Source of the DNA: JAZKHT01 sp040385245
Lineage (GTDB): Bacteria > Pseudomonadota > Alphaproteobacteria > Rhodobacterales > Rhodobacteraceae
Direction of reading: 5' to 3'
Length of the DNA: 64,000 bases
Assembly (NCBI GenBank): GCA_040385245.1
Contig: JAZKHT010000008.1
Coordinates: 1-64,000 of the forward strand
Shown piece after piece: positions 15,399 to 23,928 of the stretch. The position numbers and the translations under genes are program-made. The notes under the pieces are model-generated. The model saw only the letters and a program-made list of their open reading frames with translations. It was not told the DNA's origin and did not search any database. Every line of letters starts with the position of its first letter. Position 1 is the stretch's first letter.

Positions 15399-15563
15399 CG
15401 GCACGTCTTTCCGGGGCTGTCAAAAGGAGTTCCGTCAGTCTTAGTCCGCCGAAGGTTAAGGAAGTCATTCCAAAGCCCTGAAAACCGTGCATCCGTGCCG
15501 CACCGTTGCGCGGCGGGTTCTGGCGCGCTATGCGGGCAGGGACATCAGGCAGGAGAGAGTGGC

Positions 15564-16487
15564 ATGAGCCGTGCTTTTGTTTTCCCCGGACAAGGGGCGC
15601 AGACCATCGGCATGGGCCGGGCGCTGGCCAGCGCCTATCCGGCCGCGCGCGCGGTTTTCGACGAGGTGGACGACGCCTTGGGTGAAAAGCTGTCGGCGCT
15701 GATCTGGGAGGGGCAGATCGAAGAGCTGACCCTGACGCAGAACGCGCAACCCGCGCTGATGGCGACATCCATCGCGGCCCTGCGCGCTTTGGAGGCCGAA
15801 GGGATCGGTGCGACGCAGTTCGTCGCCGGGCATTCGCTGGGCGAATATTCGGCGTTGTGTGCTGCGGGGTCCTTGGGGCTGGCCGATACCGCGCGGCTGT
15901 TGCGCGTGCGGGGGCAGGCGATGCAAGAGGCGGTTCCGGTGGGTGTGGGGGCGATGGCCGCCATTCTGGGGCTGGACCTTGCGGCGGTGAGCGAAATCGC
16001 CGCCGAGGCCGCGCAGGGCGAGGTGTGCCAGGCGGCCAACGACAACGATCCCGCACAGGTGGTGGTGTCGGGCCACAAGGGCGCGGTCGAACGGGCCTGC
16101 GAGATTGCCAAGGCGCGCGGGGCCAAGCGGGCGCTGATGTTGCCGGTCAGTGCGCCTTTTCATTGCGCGCTGATGCAGCACGCCGCCACCGTGATGGCCG
16201 AGGCTTTGGCAGGCGTGGTGATATCCGCCCCGAAGGTGCCGATCGTCGTCAACGTGCGCGCTGAGGCGGTGACGGAACCCGACCGTCTGCGTGCCCTGCT
16301 GATCGCGCAGATCACCGGGGTCGTGCGGTGGCGCGAATCCGTGCAGTGGATGGACGGCGCAGGCGTGACCGAGTTCTGGGAGATCGGCGCGGGCAAGGCC
16401 TTGTCCGGCATGATCAAGCGCATCGCACCGGGGGCTGTGACGCGCGCCATCGGCACGCCCGAGGACGTGGCCGCCGCAAAGGGCTGA
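15564..16487 (+). CDS. fabD: Malonyl-CoA:ACP transacylase
   Basis: 307 aa; loads malonyl groups onto ACP for fatty acid elongation. Active-site Ser91 in GHSLGEYSAL, the FVFPGQGAQ N-terminal signature and the catalytic His in SAPFHCALM are present. ATG 15564 follows CAGGAGAG. First gene of fabD-fabG-acpP-fabF-mltG; separated from fabG by 103 nt. Confidence 0.96.
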   Translation: MSRAFVFPGQGAQTIGMGRALASAYPAARAVFDEVDDALGEKLSALIWEGQIEELTLTQNAQPALMATSIAALRALEAEGIGATQFVAGHSLGEYSALCAAGSLGLADTARLLRVRGQAMQEAVPVGVGAMAAILGLDLAAVSEIAAEAAQGEVCQAANDNDPAQVVVSGHKGAVERACEIAKARGAKRALMLPVSAPFHCALMQHAATVMAEALAGVVISAPKVPIVVNVRAEAVTEPDRLRALLIAQITGVVRWRESVQWMDGAGVTEFWEIGAGKALSGMIKRIAPGAVTRAIGTPEDVAAAKG

Positions 16488-16590
16488 TGGCGGCATCCTG
16501 CGTCTGGTCGGGTGGCCTGACGGCAACGGGTGGTGCAACGACCGAACGGCTGTTAATCAGACGCGGGTTTCGTGAGGTGGGAGGAAGACC

Positions 16591-17328
16591 ATGTTCGATC
16601 TGACAGGGAAATCGGCTTTGGTGACGGGGGCTTCGGGTGGGATCGGGGCCGAGGTAGCGCGGGCGCTGCACCGCGCGGGGGCCACGGTCGCACTGACTGG
16701 CACGCGGGTCGAACCGCTGGAGGCGCTGGCGGCGGAACTGGGGTCACGCGCGCACGTCCTGCCGTGCAACCTTGCCGTGCCGGGTGAGGTTGACGCCCTG
16801 ATCAAGCGCGCGGTCGACGCGATGGGGGCGGTCGATATTCTGGTGAACAACGCAGGCATCACCCGTGACGGGCTGATGATGCGGATGTCGGATGACGACT
16901 GGCTGTCGGTGATCGACGTCAATCTGACCGCACCGTTCCGGCTGGCGCGGGCTGCCTTGCGCGGGATGATGAAGGCGCGGTGGGGGCGGATCGTCAATAT
17001 CACCAGTGTCGTCGGGCAGGCGGGCAATCCGGGGCAGGCCAACTATGCCGCAGCCAAGGCCGGGGTGGCGGGCATGTCCAAAAGCCTTGCGCAAGAGGTG
17101 GCAAGCCGGGGCATCACCGTCAACTGTGTGGCACCGGGCCTGATCGCCACGGCGATGACGGAAAAGCTGAATGACGAGCAGCGGGCAAAGATCCTTCTGG
17201 GCGTGCCTGCGGGGCGGATGGGAACACCCAGCGATGTCGCGGCGGCGGTGCTGTATCTGGCGTCGGACGAGGCCGAGTATGTGACCGGGGCCACGCTTGA
17301 CGTGAACGGCGGCGGTGACATGCTGTAA
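16591..17328 (+). CDS. fabG: 3-oxoacyl-ACP reductase
   Basis: 245 aa short-chain dehydrogenase that reduces beta-ketoacyl-ACP with NADPH. Visible features are the TGASGGIG cofactor loop near residue 12, NNAGITRDGL, the Ser of NITSVVGQAGNPGQ and the YAAAKAG Tyr/Lys pair. The fab neighbourhood supports FabG over other SDRs. GGGAGGA precedes the ATG. Confidence 0.96.
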   Translation: MFDLTGKSALVTGASGGIGAEVARALHRAGATVALTGTRVEPLEALAAELGSRAHVLPCNLAVPGEVDALIKRAVDAMGAVDILVNNAGITRDGLMMRMSDDDWLSVIDVNLTAPFRLARAALRGMMKARWGRIVNITSVVGQAGNPGQANYAAAKAGVAGMSKSLAQEVASRGITVNCVAPGLIATAMTEKLNDEQRAKILLGVPAGRMGTPSDVAAAVLYLASDEAEYVTGATLDVNGGGDML

Positions 17329-17510
17329 CGAGTTTCCCTGCGCGGTGCGTGGGGCATTGGAAAGCGTTTGCCTTGGGGCGGGAGCCTTGCTATAGGCGCG
17401 CTGAACAGGCCGGTTTCACCCGGCCGTCCCGTGGTTTTGCGCGGGGGAAAGCGCCCTTCGGGGCTAGGGACCAGACCGGGAAACCTCCCGCAGTGAAAAG
17501 AGGAACTGAC

Positions 17511-17744
17511 ATGAGCGACATCGCGGACCGCGTAAAGAAGATCGTCGTCGAGCATCTGGGCGTTGAAGCCGACAAGGTGACCGAGAATGCCTCGTTCATT
17601 GATGATCTGGGCGCGGACAGCCTCGACACGGTCGAGCTGGTCATGGCGTTCGAGGAAGAGTTCGGGATCGAAATCCCGGATGATGCCGCCGAAACCATCC
17701 AGACCTTTGGCGACGCGGTAAAGTTCATCACGGAAGCCGCCTGA
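17511..17744 (+). CDS. acpP: Acyl carrier protein
   Basis: 77 aa acidic protein carrying growing acyl chains on 4'-phosphopantetheine at Ser37 in DDLGADSLDTVELVM. ATG 17511 with AGAGGAAC upstream begins MSDIADRVKKIVVEHLGV. Separated from fabG by 182 nt, so it may also have its own promoter. Followed by a terminator. Confidence 0.97.
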   Translation: MSDIADRVKKIVVEHLGVEADKVTENASFIDDLGADSLDTVELVMAFEEEFGIEIPDDAAETIQTFGDAVKFITEAA

Positions 17745-17768
17745 TCTTTTCGACAGGTTTTGATTTTA

Positions 17769-17799
17769 AGGGGCGTCCCGCGAGGGGCGCCCTTTTTTC
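17769..17799 (+). terminator. Intrinsic terminator of acpP
   Basis: GGGCGTCCC / GGGGCGCCC stem with one G-U pair, GCGA loop, then six T. Confidence 0.8.
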
Positions 17800-17835
17800 G
17801 TTGTGTGGGTCTGAGGGCGCGGTGCGCCTTGGTCC

Positions 17836-17893
17836 GCCCCGGGGGCTTTTGCGGCCCCCGGACCCCCGCAGGATATTTGCCCAGAGCGGAATG
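17836..17893 (+). repeat. Intergenic REP-like element
   Basis: An 8-bp GC hairpin (17839-17846 with 17854-17861) is followed by GACCCCCGCAGGATATTTGC and CCAGAGCGGAA. The layout resembles a short intergenic element common in Rhodobacteraceae; a diverged relative appears inverted at 43661-43694. Confidence 0.4.
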
Positions 17894-18010
17894 GAGGGCG
17901 GAATCGTCCGGTTGGCGGGGCTTTGCCGCCACGCCGGGGCGGGTATTGTTGCGCGGGCGGGCGGGGGCGTGTATCACCGCGCCAAAGCCTTTGCCTTGGG
18001 AGATGCCTGA

Positions 18011-19273
18011 ATGCGTCGTGTTGTCGTCACGGGTCTTGGAATGGTCACGCCGCTGGCCTGTGGTGTGGAAGAGACCTGGAGCCGCCTGCTGGCCGGGCAG
18101 TCGGGGGCCGGGCCGATCACCCGGTTCGACGCATGCAACGTCGTCACCCAATACGCCTGCGAAATCCCAATGGGGGATGGCAGTGACGGCACCTTTAACC
18201 CCGATGACTGGATGGAGCCGAAGGATCGCCGCAAGGTGGATGATTTCATCCTGTATGGCATGACGGCAGCCGTTCAGGCGGTGCGGGATTCAGGCTGGGA
18301 GCCTGCCACGGAAGAGGACCGCTGCCGCACCGGCGTGATGATCGGGTCGGGGATCGGGGGATTGTCGTCGATTGCCGAAACCGCGGTGCTGATCAAGGAA
18401 AAGGGGCCAAAGCGGGTGTCGCCCTTTTTCATTCCGGGCGCGCTGATCAACCTGATTTCGGGGCAGGTGTCGATCCGGTTCGGGTTCAAGGGGCCGAACC
18501 ACGCGGTTGTGACGGCCTGTTCGACCGGGGCACACGCGATTGGCGATGCGGCGCGGCTGATCCAGTGGGGGGACGCCGATGTGATGATCGCGGGCGGGGC
18601 GGAAAGCCCGATCTCGGAAATCGGGATCGCCGGGTTCAACGCGTGCAAGGCGCTGTCGACCAAACGCGCGGACGATCCGACCAAGGCAAGCCGCCCCTAT
18701 GACGCGGACCGCGATGGGTTCGTGATGGGCGAAGGCGCGGGCGTCGTGGTGCTGGAGGAATACGAGCACGCAAAGGCGCGTGGGGCGAAGATATATGCCG
18801 AGGTTTTGGGATACGGCCTGTCAGGCGATGCCTATCACATCACCGCGCCGTCCGAAGATGGCGATGGCGGCTATCGCAGCATGGCGGCGGCGCTGAAGCG
18901 GGCCGGGTTGACGCCGGCGGATGTCGATTACATCAACGCGCATGGGACCAGCACGATGGCCGACACCATCGAATTGGGTGCTGTGGAACGGCTGATGGGG
19001 GATGCTGCGGCCAGTGCCACCATGTCATCGACAAAGTCGAGCATCGGGCATTTGTTGGGCGCAGCGGGCGCGGTCGAGGCGATCTTTTGCATCCTTGCGC
19101 TGCGCGATCAGGTCGCCCCGCCGACGATCAATCTGGACAATCCGGCGGTGACGCCAAAGCTCGACCTGGCTCCGAATGCCGCGCGGCGGCGCAAGATTGA
19201 TGTGGCGCTGTCGAACTCGTTCGGGTTCGGAGGCACCAACGCGAGCCTTGTGCTTGGCAAGGTTGCGGGCTGA
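18011..19273 (+). CDS. fabF: Beta-ketoacyl-ACP synthase II
   Basis: 420 aa thiolase-fold condensing enzyme for fatty acid elongation. Catalytic triad Cys170 (TACSTGAH), His311 (NAHGTST) and His347 (SIGHLLGAAG) is complete; the N-terminal MRRVVVTGLGMVTPL and C-terminal NSFGFGGTNASLVL signatures fit FabF. The stop overlaps the mltG start by one base, so the two are translationally coupled. Confidence 0.97.
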   Translation: MRRVVVTGLGMVTPLACGVEETWSRLLAGQSGAGPITRFDACNVVTQYACEIPMGDGSDGTFNPDDWMEPKDRRKVDDFILYGMTAAVQAVRDSGWEPATEEDRCRTGVMIGSGIGGLSSIAETAVLIKEKGPKRVSPFFIPGALINLISGQVSIRFGFKGPNHAVVTACSTGAHAIGDAARLIQWGDADVMIAGGAESPISEIGIAGFNACKALSTKRADDPTKASRPYDADRDGFVMGEGAGVVVLEEYEHAKARGAKIYAEVLGYGLSGDAYHITAPSEDGDGGYRSMAAALKRAGLTPADVDYINAHGTSTMADTIELGAVERLMGDAAASATMSSTKSSIGHLLGAAGAVEAIFCILALRDQVAPPTINLDNPAVTPKLDLAPNAARRRKIDVALSNSFGFGGTNASLVLGKVAG

Positions 19274-20457
19274 TGTGGCGGTCCGTCGCATCAAACGCGC
19301 TGACGCTGTTCATCGTGCTGCTGGTGGTGGCGGCCGGGATCCTTGCATGGGGACGCGAGCAGTTCACCGGGCCGGGGCCGCTGGCGCAGGCGATCTGTTT
19401 CCGGGTGGAGCGCGGCGATAGCCTGAGTGCGGTCAGCCGTGCGCTGGAAGAACAAGGTGCGGTGTCAGACGCGCGTATCTTTCGGATCGGTGCGGATTAT
19501 AGCGACAAGGCGCAGGGGTTGAAGTTCGGCTCTTATCTCGTGCCGCCGGGCGCGCCGATGGCGCAGGTTCTGTCGATCCTGACGGATGGTGGGCAATCGA
19601 CCTGCGGGCGCGAGGTGAATTTCCGGATCGGTGTGGCAAGTGCCGAGGTGATCCTGCGCGAGTTGGACGCGGCGACGAACCGCTATGTCGAGGTGGTCAA
19701 GTTTGATCCGGCGGCCGAGGCCATTCCGCAGCCTTATCTGGATGTGGCCGAGGCGGATGACATTCGCTGGCGTGTGACCCTGGCTGAAGGGGTAACAAGC
19801 TGGCAAGTGATCGAGGCGCTGAAGCGGGCCGATTTCCTGGACGGTGCGCTTGAGACGGCGCCGGACGAGGGCCGCCTTGCCCCCGACAGCTATGAGGTGG
19901 AGCGGGGGTCGGACCGGGCCACCCTTGTGGCCGAAATGCAGGCGCGGCAGGACCGGGTTCTGGCGGAGCTGTGGGCCGCGCGGGTGGATGGCTTGCCCTA
20001 TGACACCCCGGAAGAGGCGTTGATCATGGCCTCCATCGTCGAAAAGGAAACCGGCATCGCCGAGGAGCGCAAGCGCGTGGCGTCGGTGTTCATCAACCGG
20101 TTGGAGCAGGGGATGAGGTTGCAGACCGATCCGACCGTGATCTATGGCGTGACCGAAGGCAAAGGCGTTCTGGGTCGCGGTTTGCGGCAGTCTGAGTTGC
20201 GGCGCGAAACGCCTTGGAACACCTATGTGATCGACGGCTTGCCGCCGACTCCGATTGCCAATCCGGGACGATTGTCGATCGAGGCTGCGCTGAACCCGGA
20301 AACGACCGAGTTCCTGTTCTTTGTCGCGGATGGCAGCGGTGGCCATGCCTTTGCGACAACGCTGGCCGAGCACAATGAGAACGTCGCCAAGTGGCGGCAG
20401 ATCGAGGCAGATCAGGGTGCTGCCGAAGCCGATGCCGCGACAGGTGTGCAGGACTGA
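19273..20457 (+). CDS. mltG: Endolytic murein transglycosylase MltG
   Basis: 394 aa, bitopic inner-membrane enzyme that cleaves nascent glycan strands near the membrane and may act as a terminase of peptidoglycan synthesis. One N-terminal membrane segment (LTLFIVLLVVAAGILAWG), a LysM-like region, and the catalytic YceG domain with Glu257 in SIVEKETG and LQTDPTVIYG. The order fabF-mltG is widely conserved. A strong terminator follows. Confidence 0.95.
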   Translation: MWRSVASNALTLFIVLLVVAAGILAWGREQFTGPGPLAQAICFRVERGDSLSAVSRALEEQGAVSDARIFRIGADYSDKAQGLKFGSYLVPPGAPMAQVLSILTDGGQSTCGREVNFRIGVASAEVILRELDAATNRYVEVVKFDPAAEAIPQPYLDVAEADDIRWRVTLAEGVTSWQVIEALKRADFLDGALETAPDEGRLAPDSYEVERGSDRATLVAEMQARQDRVLAELWAARVDGLPYDTPEEALIMASIVEKETGIAEERKRVASVFINRLEQGMRLQTDPTVIYGVTEGKGVLGRGLRQSELRRETPWNTYVIDGLPPTPIANPGRLSIEAALNPETTEFLFFVADGSGGHAFATTLAEHNENVAKWRQIEADQGAAEADAATGVQD

Positions 20458-20475
20458 CGATTTCGCTGTTACGTC

Positions 20476-20507
20476 GAAAAGGGCGCGTCGCAGGACGCGC
20501 CCTTTTT
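20476..20507 (+). terminator. Intrinsic terminator of the fab-mltG operon
   Basis: Perfect 13-bp stem (AAAAGGGCGCGTC / GACGCGCCCTTTT) with a GCAG loop and T run, separating mltG from the GTA leader. Confidence 0.9.
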
Positions 20508-20573
20508 ATTTGGGGTGGGGGCAAAGGGTGTTTACTGGTTAGGCAATGGTAAAGGCAAAGTTCGGTAAGCTCC

Positions 20574-20582
20574 TGTTATAAT
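20574..20582 (+). promoter_or_regulatory. Candidate GTA promoter (extended -10)
   Basis: TGTTATAAT is a perfect extended -10 in an AT-rich stretch between the mltG terminator and g1. No good -35 is seen, as expected for an activator-dependent or extended -10 promoter. A second possible -35, TTGACT, is at 20592-20597 without a good partner. Expected start near 20589. Confidence 0.45.
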
Positions 20583-20628
20583 GCAATTATATTGACTTTT
20601 GCGTGCGGTTCAGGGTAGGTGTTTGTGC

Positions 20629-20724
20629 ATGATGGGACAGGTGGGCAAGCGGCCGGGGGAAACCCCGTGGCCGCTTTTTCGTTTTGTCCGGGGCGCAGCG
20701 AAGGGGTGGGTCGGCGGGGGATGA
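20629..20724 (+). CDS. Candidate 31-codon leader peptide of the GTA operon
   Basis: ATG 20629 is preceded by AGGGTAGGT at 8-9 nt. The frame encodes 31 residues (MMGQVGKRPGE to a GWVGGG end) and ends in TGA at 20722-20724, overlapping the g1 ATG (20721) as ATGA. It runs through the leader terminator hairpin. g1 itself lacks a well-spaced ribosome site, so coupling to this frame is plausible. Whether it is translated is inference. Confidence 0.4.
   Translation: MMGQVGKRPGETPWPLFRFVRGAAKGWVGGG
20647..20685 (+). terminator. Intrinsic terminator inside the GTA leader (possible attenuator)
   Basis: AAGCGGCC pairs with GGCCGCTT (20647-20654 with 20669-20676), with an inner GGGG/CCCC stem and an AAA loop, followed by TTTTTCGTTTT (T run from 20675). 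It lies 36 nt before g1 and would end a transcript of about 90 nt from the upstream promoter. Confidence 0.7.
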
Positions 20725-21047
20725 CAATTAACTTTCTGCCCGAGAGGGGTGATCAGGATCGGTTGTTGCAGCACGCCGAAGACCTTTTCCGCTCGATCGC
20801 AGAAGAGGTGTACGGCGCTTTGATGCGCGTGCAGGCCGGGGATCTGGCCGAAACGAAAGCATCCGCGCAGGCCGCAAAGGAGCTGCGCGACACATTTAGG
20901 ACATTGATGGATGAGGGGACGAGGGTTGCAAAACTCCGCAAGCAGGTTGTCGGGGTCGTCGGAGGCCAAGAGCTTGATTTCGATGCGGCGCGCGATGAGG
21001 TCGGGCGCCGTCTGGCTCGCCTCAGAGACGCTGGAGGTGGTGGATGA
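20721..21047 (+). CDS. GTA small terminase subunit-like protein (g1)
   Basis: 108 aa, mostly helical (DRLLQHAEDLFRSIAEEVYG and an AKASAQAAKELRDTF-like helix). Size, position directly upstream of TerL and charge pattern match GTA gp1, the DNA-binding small terminase. ATG 20721 overlaps the end of the leader frame; an in-frame GTG at 20619 would add an unlikely 34 residues. It overlaps the large terminase start. Confidence 0.75.
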   Translation: MTINFLPERGDQDRLLQHAEDLFRSIAEEVYGALMRVQAGDLAETKASAQAAKELRDTFRTLMDEGTRVAKLRKQVVGVVGGQELDFDAARDEVGRRLARLRDAGGGG

Positions 21048-22338
21048 GTTTCTGGGCGGGCTGAGCGAGGGGGCATTTCTGGCGCTGCCCTGGATGTTCG
21101 AATTCTGGGCCTTGCCCCACCAGTTGCCGCCGGACGGGGTATGGAAGACTTGGGCGATCATGGGCGGGCGTGGTGCGGGCAAGACGCGCGCCGGGGCCGA
21201 ATGGGTACGCGCCGAGGTAGAGGGCGCGCGACCCACCGATCCGGGGCGGGCAAAGCGTGTGGCACTGGTGGGCGAGACGGTTGATCAGGTGCGCGAGGTG
21301 ATGATCTTTGGTGAAAGCGGTCTGATGGCCTGTTCGCCACCCGACCGCAGGCCGGAATGGGAGGCGGGGCGCAAGCGTCTGGTCTGGCCGAACGGTGCTG
21401 TGGCGCAGGTGTTTTCGGCACACGAGCCGGAGTCGCTGCGCGGGCCGCAGTTTGATGCGGCCTGGGTGGACGAACTGGCCAAGTGGAAGCGGGCGGAAGA
21501 AACCTGGGACATGCTGCAATTTGCGCTGCGGTTGGGCGACAATCCGCGGCAGGTGGTGACGACGACGCCGAAGAATGTCGGTGTATTGAAGGCGATCCTG
21601 AAGAACCCGTCCACCGTGATCACCCATGCGCCGACCGAGGCGAACCGGGCGCATCTGGCCGCGTCATTCCTGCAAGAGGTGCGGTCGCGCTATGCCGGGA
21701 CACGGCAGGGGCGGCAGGAACTGGACGGCGTGCTGATGGAGGATGCCGAAGGCGCGCTCTGGACCACGGCCACGCTGGAAGCGGCGCGGGTGACGACGGT
21801 CGAGCGGATGACCCGCGTCGTGGTGGCGGTCGATCCCCCTGTTACGGGACATGCGGGGTCGGATGCCTGCGGGATCGTGGTGGTGGGGGCGATGACGGAC
21901 GGTCCGCCGCAGGATTGGCATGCGGTCGTGCTGGAAGATGCGTCCGTGCGCGGGGCCAGCCCCGAGGGCTGGGCGCGGGCGGCGATTGCCGCGATGGAGC
22001 GGCACGGCGCGGACCGACTGGTGGCCGAGGTCAATCAGGGCGGTGATCTGGTTCATGCCGTGGTGCGCCAGATCGATCCGCTGATACCCTACAAGGCGGT
22101 GAGGGCCACGCGGGGCAAGGTCTTGCGCGCGGAACCGGTGGCGGCGCTGTACGAACAGGGGCGGGTCAGGCATGTGCGGGGCCTGGGCGATCTGGAAGAC
22201 CAGATGTGCCGGATGACCACGCAAGGCTATCTGGGCAAGGGCAGTCCTGACCGGGTGGATGCGCTGGTCTGGGCGCTGACCGAGTTGATCGTTGATCCTG
22301 CCTCCACGTCGTTGCGCCCGCAGGTGCGCCGTCTGTAG
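20995..22338 (+). CDS. GTA large terminase (g2)
   Basis: 447 aa ATPase-nuclease that drives DNA into the head. Walker A GGRGAGKT at residues 57-64, Walker B FDAAWVDELAKW near residue 150, ATPase coupling motif VVTTTPKN, then a RuvC-like nuclease domain with Asp residues in VVVAVDPPVTGHAGSDACG and DRVDALVWAL. ATG 20995 (MRSGAVWLAS) is chosen; ATG 20983 is equally possible. The start overlaps g1. In GTAs this enzyme packages about 4-5 kb of unspecific DNA by headful. Confidence 0.92.
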   Translation: MRSGAVWLASETLEVVDEFLGGLSEGAFLALPWMFEFWALPHQLPPDGVWKTWAIMGGRGAGKTRAGAEWVRAEVEGARPTDPGRAKRVALVGETVDQVREVMIFGESGLMACSPPDRRPEWEAGRKRLVWPNGAVAQVFSAHEPESLRGPQFDAAWVDELAKWKRAEETWDMLQFALRLGDNPRQVVTTTPKNVGVLKAILKNPSTVITHAPTEANRAHLAASFLQEVRSRYAGTRQGRQELDGVLMEDAEGALWTTATLEAARVTTVERMTRVVVAVDPPVTGHAGSDACGIVVVGAMTDGPPQDWHAVVLEDASVRGASPEGWARAAIAAMERHGADRLVAEVNQGGDLVHAVVRQIDPLIPYKAVRATRGKVLRAEPVAALYEQGRVRHVRGLGDLEDQMCRMTTQGYLGKGSPDRVDALVWALTELIVDPASTSLRPQVRRL

Positions 22339-22357
22339 GGCAGCGCACGGTGGGCCA

Positions 22358-22464
22358 GCCGGGTTTTAACGAACCCGGTGCAGGATGGCATCTGATCCGG
22401 TCAAGACCGGGATTTGACAGACTTTCAGGAATGATGCGCCCCGGCCCAGATTGGCGGGCCGGGG
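22358..22464 (+). other. Hairpin cluster between GTA g2 and g3
   Basis: The 165-nt gap between terminase and portal holds three inverted repeats: 22359-22365/22372-22378, 22397-22401/22406-22410 and a 9-bp GC stem 22439-22447/22456-22464. None has a T run. It is the only large gap in an otherwise overlapping operon; it could be an RNA processing or mRNA-stability site. Confidence 0.5.
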
Positions 22465-22503
22465 CAGTGCGGGCACATGCCCAAGGCGGATGGAGTGCGG
22501 GAT

Positions 22504-23682
22504 ATGGTGTTTCAGTTCCTGAGGAGGCGGGCCGACGTTGCGGTGCCGGAAAAGAAGGCGTCGGTCACCGGGCGAGTGGTGGCTTGGGCCGGGTCAGGCC
22601 GCGTGGCGTGGAGCCCGCGGGATACCGTGTCACTGGCGCGGACGGGGTTTCAGGGCAATCCGGTCGGCTTTCGCGCGGTCAAGCTGATTGCCGAGGCGGC
22701 GGCGGCCGTACCGTTGATCCTGCAGGACGCCGACCGGCGCTATGAGGTGCATCCGGTGCTGGAGCTGATGCGGCGCCCCAATCCGGCGCAGGGCCGGGCG
22801 GAATTGCTTGAGGCGATCTATGGGCATTTGCTGTTGCACGGGAACGCCTATGTCGAGGCGGTACCGGGCGCGGGCGACTTGCCCGGAGAGTTGCACGTCC
22901 TGCGGTCCGACCGGATGAGCCTGATCCCCGGCGCGGATGGCTGGCCGGTGGCCTATGACTATACCGTGGGGGGGAGAAACCACCGGTTCAGCATGGCCGG
23001 CGGCAAGGTGCCGATCTGCCATATCCGCAATTTCCATCCGCAAGACGACCATTACGGACTGGCGCCCATGCAGGCGGCGGCGGTGGCGATCGACGTCCAC
23101 AACTCGGCCAGTGCGTGGTCAAAGGCGCTACTGGACAACGCGGCGCGACCGTCGGGCGCAATCGTCTACAAGGGGGCGGATGGTCAAGCGGCGCTGTCGC
23201 AGGATCAATATGACCGCCTGGTGAGCGAGATGGAAAGCCACCATCAGGGCGCGCGCAATGCGGGGCGGCCGATGCTGCTGGAGGGCGGGCTTGACTGGAA
23301 ACCGATGGGATTTTCCCCCAGCGATATGGAGTTCCAGAAAACCAAAGAGGCCGCCGCGCGCGAGATTGCCACGGCTTTTGGTGTGCCGCCGATGCTGCTG
23401 GGCGTCACTGGCGACGCAACTTACGCCAATTATCAAGAGGCGAACCGGGCGTTCTACCGCCTGACGGTGCTGCCCCTTGCGCAGCGGGTGACGGCGGCGC
23501 TGGCACATTGGCTGTCAGTCTTTACCGGCGAAGTTGTCGAGTTGCGGCCCGATCTGGACCAGATCCCCGCGCTGACGGCGGAACGCGATCAGGCCTGGGC
23601 GCGAGTGGCTGCGGCAGATTTTCTGACGGTGGCGGAAAAGCGCGCGGCGCTGGGCCTGCCACGGCTGGCAGAGGATGAATGA
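22504..23682 (+). CDS. GTA portal protein (g3)
   Basis: 392 aa HK97-type portal forming the dodecameric ring through which DNA enters and leaves the head. Recognised from GFQGNPVGFRAVKLIAEAAA, LHGNAYVEAV, YGLAPMQAAAVAIDVHNSA, NAARPSG and the EIATAFGVPPMLLGV segment. ATG 22504 (MVFQFLRRR) with GGAG upstream is preferred over ATG 22477. Overlaps g3.5 by 4 nt. Confidence 0.93.
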   Translation: MVFQFLRRRADVAVPEKKASVTGRVVAWAGSGRVAWSPRDTVSLARTGFQGNPVGFRAVKLIAEAAAAVPLILQDADRRYEVHPVLELMRRPNPAQGRAELLEAIYGHLLLHGNAYVEAVPGAGDLPGELHVLRSDRMSLIPGADGWPVAYDYTVGGRNHRFSMAGGKVPICHIRNFHPQDDHYGLAPMQAAAVAIDVHNSASAWSKALLDNAARPSGAIVYKGADGQAALSQDQYDRLVSEMESHHQGARNAGRPMLLEGGLDWKPMGFSPSDMEFQKTKEAAAREIATAFGVPPMLLGVTGDATYANYQEANRAFYRLTVLPLAQRVTAALAHWLSVFTGEVVELRPDLDQIPALTAERDQAWARVAAADFLTVAEKRAALGLPRLAEDE

Positions 23683-23924
23683 CCGCGCGTCGCGATGGGC
23701 CGGGGTCGCGCTTTCTGTTCGACAGTTTCGATGCGGCGGCGGCCCGGATCGAGGCGAACGAACGCGTCGCGGATGAGCGGTGGGCGGCCTTGGAGTATCG
23801 GCTTGGGCTGATCGACGCCGGGTTGGAACGGCTGGAGCGGCGGTTGTGGCTGGGCGTTTACGGGGTGGCTGCGTTTTTGCTGGCAAAGGCTGGCGAGACG
23901 CTTTTGGCGGCGGCGATGAGGTGA
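23679..23924 (+). CDS. GTA g3.5 small protein
   Basis: 81 aa. A coiled-coil-like stretch (DAAAARIEANERVADERWAA) is followed by a hydrophobic C-terminal segment (LGVYGVAAFLLAKAG). It sits between portal and protease with an ATGA overlap, the place of orfg3.5 in Rhodobacter GTA clusters. Function unknown; a transient head-assembly or membrane role is possible. Confidence 0.75.
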   Translation: MTARRDGPGSRFLFDSFDAAAARIEANERVADERWAALEYRLGLIDAGLERLERRLWLGVYGVAAFLLAKAGETLLAAAMR

Positions 23925-23928
23925 TGAC

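Noticed and set aside
20619..20720. N-terminal extension of GTA g1 from a GTG start
   Set aside because: The 34 added residues are low in structure and do not resemble small terminase; ATG 20721 gives the expected length.
22414..22419. TTGACA as an internal GTA promoter before g3
   Set aside because: No matching -10 at 16-18 nt; the following sequence is GC-rich hairpin.
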